64,000 bases of DNA, from assembly GCF_000974445.1 (NCBI RefSeq), contig NZ_BBOJ01000009.1:1-64000 (forward strand), read 5' to 3'. The position numbers and the translations under genes are program-made. Shown here piece by piece: positions 48,578-55,592 of the stretch (the first letter of the stretch is position 1; each line of letters starts with the position of its first letter). The DNA comes from Lentzea aerocolonigenes (GTDB lineage: Bacteria > Actinomycetota > Actinomycetes > Mycobacteriales > Pseudonocardiaceae). Under the pieces are notes generated by a model. The model did no database searches, was not told the origin of the DNA, and saw only the letters and a program-made list of their open reading frames with translations.

Positions 48578-50919
48578 CAGGCCCGGCTCTCTTGTCGTTC
48601 GGCGACCCACGTGGCCACCTGGGTGCGTGTGGTCAGCCCGAGTTTCGCGAGGATGTTCTCGACGTGGCCCTCGGCGGTGCGCTGAGAGATCACCAACCGG
48701 GCGGCGATCTGCTTGTTGGTCAGGCCCTGGGCGACCAACTCGGCAACCTCCTGTTCGCGCGGGGTCAGCCTCGTGGCGGCGCCGGCGGGGGCCGGCACCC
48801 CCTGTGGTTTCTCGTTCAGGGCGCAGGTGATGGCCTCTGCCAGGGCCAGGTCTCCGCCGCGCTGGAAAACGGTGCGGAAGGCACGCTCGCCCAGCGCGAG
48901 ACGAACCCGCTTCTCGCACTCCTCGTGGTAGGCGAGCATGGGCCGGACCGTGGCGGGGGACGCGCCGATGGTGTGCCACAGCGCCTGCGCGGCGCCGAGA
49001 AGTTGCGCGGCGTGGCGTGGATCCGGCGCGCCGGCCGCGATCCAGGCCAGTGCCTCCAGGCACCAGGCGATCCCGAGCAGGTCCTCGATCAGGCGCTTGA
49101 GACGCAGACTCTCCCGCACCAGCCCGGCCGCTCGCGGGGAGTCGCCCTGCTGCCAGACCGCCAGGCCGAGGGCCCACAGTGACAGCGACCGGTACCAGAC
49201 CTCCCCACGGGGTTCGGTGATCGCCAGCACCTCCTCGTGGCAGGCCAGGGCCCGTGCCGCGTCACCTCGCACCCCGCTGTACACGGCCAGGGCGAAGAGG
49301 GCGTCGAGCAGCCGAGGAAGATCGTTCCCGGCACGGAGCGCATCGAGGACCGTGTCCAGCAGCGCGACCGAGCGGGACAGGTCGCCCTGGTACCCCGCCA
49401 CGTACCCGGCGGCGAGGGTGAACAACACGTGCGTCGAGGCGTCGTCCAGCTGCTTCGCGACCTCCTCGCCCTCGTCCACCAGCGCCGCGGCGGCCGCGAC
49501 ATCGTTCTGCTGTCCGGCCAGCATGGAGTCCGCGTAGAGGGCCCGGGCCCGGTCCACGCTGGGGCGGGACTGCTGGGCCAGGGCGTGGTCGAGCCAGTAC
49601 CTGCCCTCGCTGAGCTGCCCCCGTCCGAACCAGTACGGGTACAGCGACGTGGCCATCCGCAGGCCGGCCCCTGCTTCGCCGGGTTCGGCGAGGCAGAACT
49701 CCAACGCGGCCCGCAGGTTGGGGTACTCCCGCTCCAGGCGGGTGAACCAGTCCACCTGCCGGTCACTGATCCACTCGGCCTCGGCGCCCGCCACCAGCGC
49801 GGCACACCAGTCTCGATGTCGCCGGCGCAGCGCGGTCTCCTGGCCGGATTCCCGCAGCCTGTCCTGGCCGTACTCGCTGAGGGTGTCGAGCATCCGGTAC
49901 CGCACGTGGGCGCCGTCCTGCCGGATCAGGATCGACTTGCTCACCAGTGAGGTCACCAGGTCGAGCACGTCCTCCGGCGCCAGGCCGTCCCCGGCGCAGA
50001 CGTCTTCCACCGCGGCCAGTTCGAAGCTGCCGGCGAACACCGTCAGTCGAGCCCAGAGCCGCTGTTCCGCGCGCGTGCACAGCTCGTAGCTCCACTCGAT
50101 GCTGGCCTGCAGGGTCCGCTGCCGCGTCGGCGCGCTGCGCGGACCGGCGGCCAACAGCCGGAACCGGTTGGACATCCGGTTCAGGATCTCCTGCGGCCCC
50201 AGCGCCGCCAGCCGCGCCGCCGCGAGTTCGATCGCCAGTGGCAGGCCTTCCACCCGGCGGCAGATCTGTGCGACCGCGTCCAGGTTGTCCGCGGTGAGGC
50301 AGAACTCCGGCACCACCGCCACGGCCCGCTCGACGAACAGGGCCACCGCCGGGACCTGGGGCAGTCCTCGCAGGGTGGGTGGCTGTGCCAGGTCCGGTAT
50401 CGGCAGCGGCGGTACCGGCAGCGTGACCTCCCCACCGACACCCAGCGCCTGCCGGCTGGTGGTCAGCACCCGCAACCCCGGGCAGGCCCGCAACAGCGCG
50501 TCGACCAGTTTCGCGACCGGGTCCACCAGGTGCTCGCAGTTGTCCAGCACCAGCAGGACGTGTCGTGCCGCCAGGTACTCGGTCAACAGCGTCATCGGCG
50601 GGCACGCCGAATGGTCTCCCGGTCCCACGGTGGCCTGCTCCCGCAGTCCCAGAACGGCGGCCACGGTGTGCGCCACCAGCTCCGGATCCCGCAGCTCGCC
50701 CAGTTCGACCAGCCACACCCCGTCGTCGAAGGACCGCCGCACCTGTGCGGCCACCCGCAGTGCGAGCCGGGACTTGCCGATCCCGCCGAACCCGATCAAG
50801 GTCACCAGGCGCGAGACCGACAACACCCGCTTGGCCTCGGTCACCTCCCGCCGGCGGCCGACGAAACTGGTCAACTCCACGGGCAGATTCCCGGCCTCGC
50901 CCGGAGCGATGAGCGACAT
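48577..50919 (-). CDS. NB-ARC-TPR-LuxR transcriptional regulator
   Basis: A 780-residue STAND regulator. NB-ARC: FVGRRREVTEAKRVLSVSRL, Walker A GFGGIGKS (Lys49), LLVLDNCEHLVDPVAKLVDA, LTTSRQALGVGGEVTLPVPP. A TPR-like region covers about 380-700. The C-terminal LuxR HTH is LTPREQEVAELVAQGLTNKQ, then IAARLVISQRTAEGHVENIL. It likely activates target genes after ATP-dependent oligomerisation triggered by a ligand on the TPR part. It is the first gene of a pair with the HTH-less paralogue, placed between the two blocks of cobalamin genes. Target genes are unknown. Confidence 0.9.
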   Translation of the reverse strand: MSLIAPGEAGNLPVELTSFVGRRREVTEAKRVLSVSRLVTLIGFGGIGKSRLALRVAAQVRRSFDDGVWLVELGELRDPELVAHTVAAVLGLREQATVGPGDHSACPPMTLLTEYLAARHVLLVLDNCEHLVDPVAKLVDALLRACPGLRVLTTSRQALGVGGEVTLPVPPLPIPDLAQPPTLRGLPQVPAVALFVERAVAVVPEFCLTADNLDAVAQICRRVEGLPLAIELAAARLAALGPQEILNRMSNRFRLLAAGPRSAPTRQRTLQASIEWSYELCTRAEQRLWARLTVFAGSFELAAVEDVCAGDGLAPEDVLDLVTSLVSKSILIRQDGAHVRYRMLDTLSEYGQDRLRESGQETALRRRHRDWCAALVAGAEAEWISDRQVDWFTRLEREYPNLRAALEFCLAEPGEAGAGLRMATSLYPYWFGRGQLSEGRYWLDHALAQQSRPSVDRARALYADSMLAGQQNDVAAAAALVDEGEEVAKQLDDASTHVLFTLAAGYVAGYQGDLSRSVALLDTVLDALRAGNDLPRLLDALFALAVYSGVRGDAARALACHEEVLAITEPRGEVWYRSLSLWALGLAVWQQGDSPRAAGLVRESLRLKRLIEDLLGIAWCLEALAWIAAGAPDPRHAAQLLGAAQALWHTIGASPATVRPMLAYHEECEKRVRLALGERAFRTVFQRGGDLALAEAITCALNEKPQGVPAPAGAATRLTPREQEVAELVAQGLTNKQIAARLVISQRTAEGHVENILAKLGLTTRTQVATWVAERQESRA

Positions 50920-51037
50920 GACACCTTCATCCCTGCGACCACGGTTGCCGGTCGACTTTTCGGGGCCAGTCGAACCCAGACGGGCCTACCACGTCAATCG
51001 ACGATATACATGACCCGTATGGTCGCAGGGAAGGCGG

Positions 51038-52489
51038 CTAATCGGCAGGGTAGCGGCGCGGCGTGAACACCACACCCGCGTCGGTCACCACCGTCTGGGA
51101 CGAGCCGATGATCAGCAGGCAGCGCATGTCGATCGTGTCCGGGTCGAGGTCTTTCAGCGTCCCGACGCGGATCTCCTCCTCGGGACCGCCCACGTCACGT
51201 CCGACGACGACCGGGGTCTCCGGGGCGCGGTGCTGGAGCAGCAGGTCGCGCATCTCGTGGACCTGGTGCGTGCGGGCCTTGGACGCCGGGTTGTAGATCG
51301 CGATCACCAGGTCGGCCTTGGCGGTGGCTTCCAGTCGTGAGGCGATGACGTCCCACGGCTTGAGCCTGTCGCTCAACGAGATCACCGCGTAGTCGTGGCC
51401 GAGCGGAGCACCGGCCTTGGCCGCCACGGCGTTCGCGGCCGTCACGCCCGGGATGACCCGCACCGGGACGTCACCGGCTTCCGCCGCGACCTCCAGGACG
51501 GCCGTGGCCATCGCGAAGACGCCGGGGTCGCCGGACGACACGACCGCGACCCGCTTGCCCTTGCGCGCGAGGTCCAGGGCGAAGGCGGCGCGTTCCGACT
51601 CGACCTGGTTGTGGGAGGCGTGTTTCGTCTGGCCGGGCCGGTCGGGAAGCCGGTTGAGGTAGGTGGTGTAACCGACGAGCTCGTCGGCGGCCTCGAGCTC
51701 CTGGCGGGCTTCCGGGGTGAGCCAGGCGGTCTTGCCGGGGCCCAGGCCCACGACGGTCACCTCGCCCTTGCGCGCCTCGGGCTTGGAGTTACTGGGCAGC
51801 AGCGCCAGGGAGAAGTAGGGGACCTCGGTGGGGTCGACGTCGGCCAGTGGCGACATCTTCTGGCGGCCGGTGGTGGCGCGCTCCACGTACCAGGCGCCGT
51901 CGAGCCTTCCCGACGCTTCGAGGGCCTCGCGGACGTTGCCGAAAGTGCGGCCGAGCTTGAGGATCGCGGCCGAGTCGGTGTCGGCCAGGCGGGTCGCGAG
52001 CTCGGCGGGGGGCAGCGTGCCGGGCAGGATGGTGAGGACCTCGTCGCGTTCGACCAGCGGGGTGCCGAGAACGGCACTCGCACCGCTGACGCTCGTGACG
52101 CCGGGCACGACCTCCCACTCGTAGCGGTCGGCGAGCCGCTTGTGCATGTGCATGTAGGAGCCGTAGAAGAACGGGTCTCCGGCGGCGAGGACGACGACGT
52201 CACGTCCGGCGTCGAGGTGCGCGGCGAGCTTGGCCGCGGCCTCCTCGTAGAACGCGTCGATCTCTCCCTGGTAGTCGTCGGTGTCCTCGGTCGTGACCGG
52301 GTAGACGAGCTGTTCGGTGATCTGGCCGTCGCGGAAGTACGGTGCCGCAATGGTTTTGGCGACACTGCGCCCGTGCCGCGCGCTGTGGAACGCGATCACG
52401 TCGGCTTCCCCGATGAGCCGTGCGGCCTTCACCGTCACGAGTTCCGGGTCACCAGGACCCAGGCCGACGCCGTAGAGCTTGCCCGTCAT
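51038..52489 (-). CDS. cobIJ: precorrin-2 C20-methyltransferase/precorrin-3B C17-methyltransferase fusion
   Basis: A 483-residue fusion of two tetrapyrrole methylases. Residues 1 to about 240 are CobI (LYGVGLGPGDPELVTVKAAR, VVVLAAGDPFFYGSYMHMHK, VVPGVTSVSGASAVLGTPLV). Residues about 245-483 are CobJ (VTVVGLGPGKTAWLTPEARQ, VAVVSSGDPGVFAMATAVLE, VIPGVTAANAVAAKAGAPLG). The first half methylates C20 of precorrin-2; the second methylates C17 of precorrin-3B with ring contraction. This fusion is common in actinobacteria. It starts 4 bp inside the cobH 3' end. Confidence 0.95.
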   Translation of the reverse strand: MTGKLYGVGLGPGDPELVTVKAARLIGEADVIAFHSARHGRSVAKTIAAPYFRDGQITEQLVYPVTTEDTDDYQGEIDAFYEEAAAKLAAHLDAGRDVVVLAAGDPFFYGSYMHMHKRLADRYEWEVVPGVTSVSGASAVLGTPLVERDEVLTILPGTLPPAELATRLADTDSAAILKLGRTFGNVREALEASGRLDGAWYVERATTGRQKMSPLADVDPTEVPYFSLALLPSNSKPEARKGEVTVVGLGPGKTAWLTPEARQELEAADELVGYTTYLNRLPDRPGQTKHASHNQVESERAAFALDLARKGKRVAVVSSGDPGVFAMATAVLEVAAEAGDVPVRVIPGVTAANAVAAKAGAPLGHDYAVISLSDRLKPWDVIASRLEATAKADLVIAIYNPASKARTHQVHEMRDLLLQHRAPETPVVVGRDVGGPEEEIRVGTLKDLDPDTIDMRCLLIIGSSQTVVTDAGVVFTPRRYPAD

Positions 52490-53106
52490 TCTTCCTCGCT
52501 CGCGATCGCGTTGATGGCCGCCGCCGTCATGGCACTGCCGCCGCGCCGGCCGTGCACCACGAGGTGCTCCAGATCCGTTGCGGCCAAAGCTTCTTTGGAC
52601 TCTTTCGCGCCGATGAAGCCCACCGGGATGCCCAGGATCGCGGCCGGCCGGGGCGCTCCTGCCTCGATCAGGTCGATCAGGTGGAACAGCGCGGTCGGGG
52701 CGTTGCCGATGGCGATCACGGCACCCTCGAAGCGGTCCTGCAGCAGCTCCAGGGCGGCGGCGCTGCGGGTGTTGCCGATCTCCTTCGCCAGCGCGGGAGT
52801 GCGCGGATCCTGAAGGAAGCAAAGGACTTCGTTGTCCTTCGGCAGGCGGCGGCGGGTGACGCCGGACGCGACCATGTTGGCGTCGCACAGGATCGGCGCA
52901 CCTGCCTGGAGCGCTTTGCGGGCGTTGCGGACGACGCCGGGGGAGAAGGCGACGTCGTTCGGCAGATCCGTCATGCCGCACGCGTGGATCATGCGGACCA
53001 CGACTTTCGCGACGTCCTCGGGGAACCTGGTGAGGTCCGATTCCGCGCGAATGGTGGCGAAGGACTGGCGGTAGATCTCCGCGCCGTCCTTGATGTACTC
53101 CGTCAC
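52486..53106 (-). CDS. cobH: precorrin-8X methylmutase
   Basis: A 206-residue CobH/CbiC: EIYRQSFATIRAESDLTRFP, VVRMIHACGMTDLPNDVAFS with the catalytic His, ILCDANMVASGVTRRRLP, and VGFIGAKESKEALAA. It moves the methyl group from C11 to C12 of precorrin-8, forming hydrogenobyrinate. It starts with GTG at 53104-53106; GGAGG lies 5 bp upstream, inside the inserted TnpB element. Before that insertion its start very probably overlapped the cobG stop (GTGA). Confidence 0.94.
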   Translation of the reverse strand: MTEYIKDGAEIYRQSFATIRAESDLTRFPEDVAKVVVRMIHACGMTDLPNDVAFSPGVVRNARKALQAGAPILCDANMVASGVTRRRLPKDNEVLCFLQDPRTPALAKEIGNTRSAAALELLQDRFEGAVIAIGNAPTALFHLIDLIEAGAPRPAAILGIPVGFIGAKESKEALAATDLEHLVVHGRRGGSAMTAAAINAIASEEE

Positions 53107-54380
53107 CTGTACCTCCGCTGCCTGTCCTGCTTCAGGCTGGTCATTTCACTCCCGGTATGTTGTGGGTCGTGCGAACGGCGTACAAGTGCCGGGCTTACCC
53201 CACTTCGGATCAGGTCGCGTTGTTGAGCCGTACGTTCGGCTGTGTGCGGCTGGTGTGGAACAAGACCTTGAGCGAGCGGAACCATCGCTACCGTGAGGCC
53301 GGTGCACGTACCTCGTACCGGGAGACTGATGCAGCGCTCACGGAGTGGAAGCGCACCAAGGAACTTGCCTTCTTGTCGGAGGTTTCCTGCGTGCCTTTGC
53401 AGCAGACGCTGCGTCACCAGCACACCGCATTCCAGAACTTCTTCGCCGGACGTGCTCGCTTCCCGAGGTTCAAGTCGCGAAGTGGTCGCCAGAGTGCACA
53501 CTTCACCCGTTCGGCGTTCCGCATGCGGGAAGGCGTGCTGGTACTCGCCAAGAGCAGCGAGCCGTTGCATTTCGTGTGGTCGTTCGCCGACAAGGCCGTG
53601 AGGGGGTTGGAACCGACGATGGTCGTCGTGTCCCGCGACCCGGATGGCCGTTGGTACGTGACGTTCGCCGTGGACACCGACACGCCCGCTCCGAACGAGC
53701 CAACGGGGCGAGCGATCGGTATTGACCTGGGTTTGAAGGACTACCTGGTCACCAGCGACGGTGAACGCGTCCAGAATCCGCGGCATCTGGTCAGAAAGGC
53801 GCGGAACCTCGCTCGCTACCAGCGAAGGATGTCTCGTTGTCAACGCGGCGGGTTGAACCGCCGCAAGGCGAAGGTCAAGGTCGCTCGTGCGCAGCGCAAG
53901 ATCTGCAACGCGCGGCAGGACTTTCTGCATCGAACAACCGCGCGACTGGTGCGCTCGGCTGACGTGATCGTGATCGAAGACCTCAACGTTGCCGCCATGG
54001 TGCGCAATCGTCGTCTTGCGCGTGCCATCCATGACAGCGGCTGGGGTGAGTTCCGTCGTCAGCTGGAGTACAAATGCGCTCGCGCCGGCCGTGCTCTTGT
54101 CGTGATCGATCGTTGGTACCCGTCGAGCAAGACCTGTTCGAGCTGCGGGCACAGGCTGACCGAGCTCCCATTGGCCGTCCGTTGCTGGACGTGTCCAGGT
54201 TGCCGCACCCGGCATGATCGGGATTTGAACGCGGCCAAGAACATTCTTGCGGTTGGTCGAGCCGCAGTCCGAGACAACTCGGGCGATGCCTGCGGAGCTG
54301 ACGTCAGACGGCAAGGGGTCTCCCTGCCGCAGTCGGCTGTGAAACAGGAACCCCTGTGCTCCAGTGCAGGGGACAGTCAA
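53107..54380 (+). mobile_element. IS605/IS1341-type element carrying tnpB only
   Basis: The element sits between cobG and cobH and has no tnpA. Its right end is set at TCAA (54377-54380), the usual right-cleavage tetranucleotide of the IS608 group, just after the hairpin CCCCTG/CAGGGG (54351-54372). The left end is set next to the cobH GTG, with a small hairpin GCCTG/CAGGC (54-bp region, 53120-53137) inside. Joining the flanks (GTCAC plus CTGATCTCCTCG) restores a GTGA stop/start overlap of cobG and cobH, which supports these borders. The left target would be TCAC. Confidence 0.7.
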
Positions 54381-54395
54381 CTGATCTCCTCGTAG
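53157..54395 (+). CDS. tnpB: TnpB family RNA-guided endonuclease
   Basis: A 412-residue TnpB. The N-terminal HTH/OrfB region begins RTAYKCRAYPTSDQVALLSR. The RuvC residues are complete: Asp190 in GIDLGLKD, Glu274 in VIVIEDLN and Asp356 in RHDRDLNAAKN. The zinc finger is CSSCGH plus CWTCPGCR. The protein is therefore likely active as an omegaRNA-guided nuclease. A GTG 12 bp after the chosen ATG is an alternative start. The last five codons and stop lie outside the element, in antisense cobG sequence. No TnpA is present, so mobility would depend on a transposase elsewhere. Confidence 0.92.
   Translation: MLWVVRTAYKCRAYPTSDQVALLSRTFGCVRLVWNKTLSERNHRYREAGARTSYRETDAALTEWKRTKELAFLSEVSCVPLQQTLRHQHTAFQNFFAGRARFPRFKSRSGRQSAHFTRSAFRMREGVLVLAKSSEPLHFVWSFADKAVRGLEPTMVVVSRDPDGRWYVTFAVDTDTPAPNEPTGRAIGIDLGLKDYLVTSDGERVQNPRHLVRKARNLARYQRRMSRCQRGGLNRRKAKVKVARAQRKICNARQDFLHRTTARLVRSADVIVIEDLNVAAMVRNRRLARAIHDSGWGEFRRQLEYKCARAGRALVVIDRWYPSSKTCSSCGHRLTELPLAVRCWTCPGCRTRHDRDLNAAKNILAVGRAAVRDNSGDACGADVRRQGVSLPQSAVKQEPLCSSAGDSQLISS
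54300..54380 (+). ncRNA. predicted omegaRNA scaffold at the tnpB 3' end
   Basis: TnpB guide RNAs overlap the tnpB 3' end and stop at the right end of the element. Here two hairpins lie in that position: CGGCAAGGG/CCCTGCCG (about 54309-54329) and CCCCTG/CAGGGG (54351-54372), followed by TCAA. The guide would begin at 54381 and read CTGATCTCCTCGTAGCC, which is antisense cobG DNA. The 5' border is only a guess; no expression evidence is available. Confidence 0.5.
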
Positions 54396-55417
54396 CCGTC
54401 GCCGGTCGCGACGAACTCGATCACATCACCGGCGGGCCGACCACATCGGCGTGCACAGCCCGACCAGTGCACCGCGCCGGGAGTGTCGGACCTGCTCCCT
54501 AGAATTGAAATTGGGGGTACCCGGCCGGGCACGTGTGTGTGGTGGGACGCATCTACCCAAGCGCGCGCATCGGCTCGTACGTCGGAGAGCGACTTGGCGC
54601 AGCCGGGTCGGCCGGTGCAGGCGCTGACGCCGTGCCACGGCGAGTCCGGATCCGTGATCAGCTCCGAGACGTCGGTTCCGGCGGGCACGACCAGGCTCCG
54701 CCACGGCGTCAACCGGAGCGGGACTCCGGGCAGCTGCCGCGCATCGAGTCGGCCCAACGGCACGCCGGGGGTTGTGGGCGAAGGTGCGACAGGCGTCACA
54801 GCCGGGGCGAACAGGACGTCGGAGGAGACACCGAAGTGCTCGGTGATCTTTCGCACACCGCCGTCCACTTCGGACAGGCGCCAGGCGGTCCCGCGCATCT
54901 CCTGGAAGAGGCGGGCGGCGGTCACCACGGCGTCGACCGGGTCGTGAACTCGGACACCTGTATCGGTACCGGCGAGCAGGAGCACCTCTCCGACCAGCCC
55001 GAAGTCGCCGCCCAGGCCACTCACCGCGTGGCCCACCGTCACCAGGAAACGCCCAGGCAGCGAAGCCAGCACCGGGTCCGCGCACAACGCCGCGTCCAGC
55101 GCGTCGACCAGCGACTGGTTGTCCTCCAGCGGCGCCGCGATGATGTTGCGGATCCGCTCGTGCGTCGCGGACGGCAACAGGCCCGCCGCACGCAACCGCT
55201 CACCCAGCTCCACGCCGTCCGCGAGGCCCCTGATCTGGAGGTTCGCCCGCGAGGTCAGCTCCAGCGAGCCGGATCCGAGCTCCAGTGCCGCGGCACGCAC
55301 GACGTCCCACTGAGCAGCGGAAAGGGTGCCGCCGGGAACCCGGATGCGCGCCAGCCCGCCGTCGGCCGCGGCGTGCAGCTCTACGGCGCCGGGGCAGGCA
55401 TCCGGGTGACTACGCAT
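54377..55417 (-). CDS. cobG: precorrin-3B synthase (oxygen-dependent), 3' end fused to the TnpB element
   Basis: From the ATG at 55415-55417 the product is 346 residues. It belongs to the sulfite/nitrite reductase fold with the Fe-S cysteines in SACTGRPGCAKSLSDVRADA and HWSGCARRCGRPAGDV. It uses O2 to hydroxylate C20 of precorrin-3A and form the lactone of precorrin-3B, a step found only in the aerobic pathway. The final codons are ATC AGT TGA; the AGT TGA comes from the element's right end, so the insertion changed the original end by about one residue. A 16-residue insertion (54473-54520) with AT-rich codons precedes the last cysteine motif. First gene of the leftward cob operon. Confidence 0.9.
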   Translation of the reverse strand: MRSHPDACPGAVELHAAADGGLARIRVPGGTLSAAQWDVVRAAALELGSGSLELTSRANLQIRGLADGVELGERLRAAGLLPSATHERIRNIIAAPLEDNQSLVDALDAALCADPVLASLPGRFLVTVGHAVSGLGGDFGLVGEVLLLAGTDTGVRVHDPVDAVVTAARLFQEMRGTAWRLSEVDGGVRKITEHFGVSSDVLFAPAVTPVAPSPTTPGVPLGRLDARQLPGVPLRLTPWRSLVVPAGTDVSELITDPDSPWHGVSACTGRPGCAKSLSDVRADARAWVDASHHTHVPGRVPPISILGSRSDTPGAVHWSGCARRCGRPAGDVIEFVATGDGYEEIS

Positions 55418-55440
55418 AGGTCGGACTGTAACCCGCCGGT

Positions 55441-55555
55441 TAGGGTGAGCCCGAACGACGAAGCGCAGGAGGAAGCCGGTGTGAATCCGGCGCGGTCCCG
55501 CCACTGTGACCAGCGGACGCTGGAAGTCAGGAACTCCGCTTCGCCTGTCACCCGC
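55441..55555 (+). promoter_or_regulatory. cobalamin riboswitch upstream of cobN
   Basis: The RNA shows the conserved B12 elements: AGCCGGTGTGAATCCGG (55474-55490), GCGGTCCCGCCACTGTGA (55492-55509) and AGTCAGGAAC (55525-55534). The closing stem P1 is GGGTGA (55443-55448) with TCACCC (55548-55553). A short TGGGG/CCCCA hairpin (55560-55575) between the aptamer and the cobN start may be the expression platform, controlling ribosome access. It should lower cobN expression when adenosylcobalamin is plentiful. Confidence 0.95.
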
Positions 55556-55592
55556 AACCTGGGGCGAGGACCCCACGAGGGATGGAGCCTGC

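Noticed and set aside
53107..54380. TnpB and its repeats considered as a CRISPR-Cas12 locus
   Set aside because: There is no repeat-spacer array and no Cas1/Cas2. Protein length and the TCAA right end fit an IS605-type element.
54473..54520. Insertion in cobG considered as an intein
   Set aside because: Sixteen residues are far too short and lack splicing motifs.
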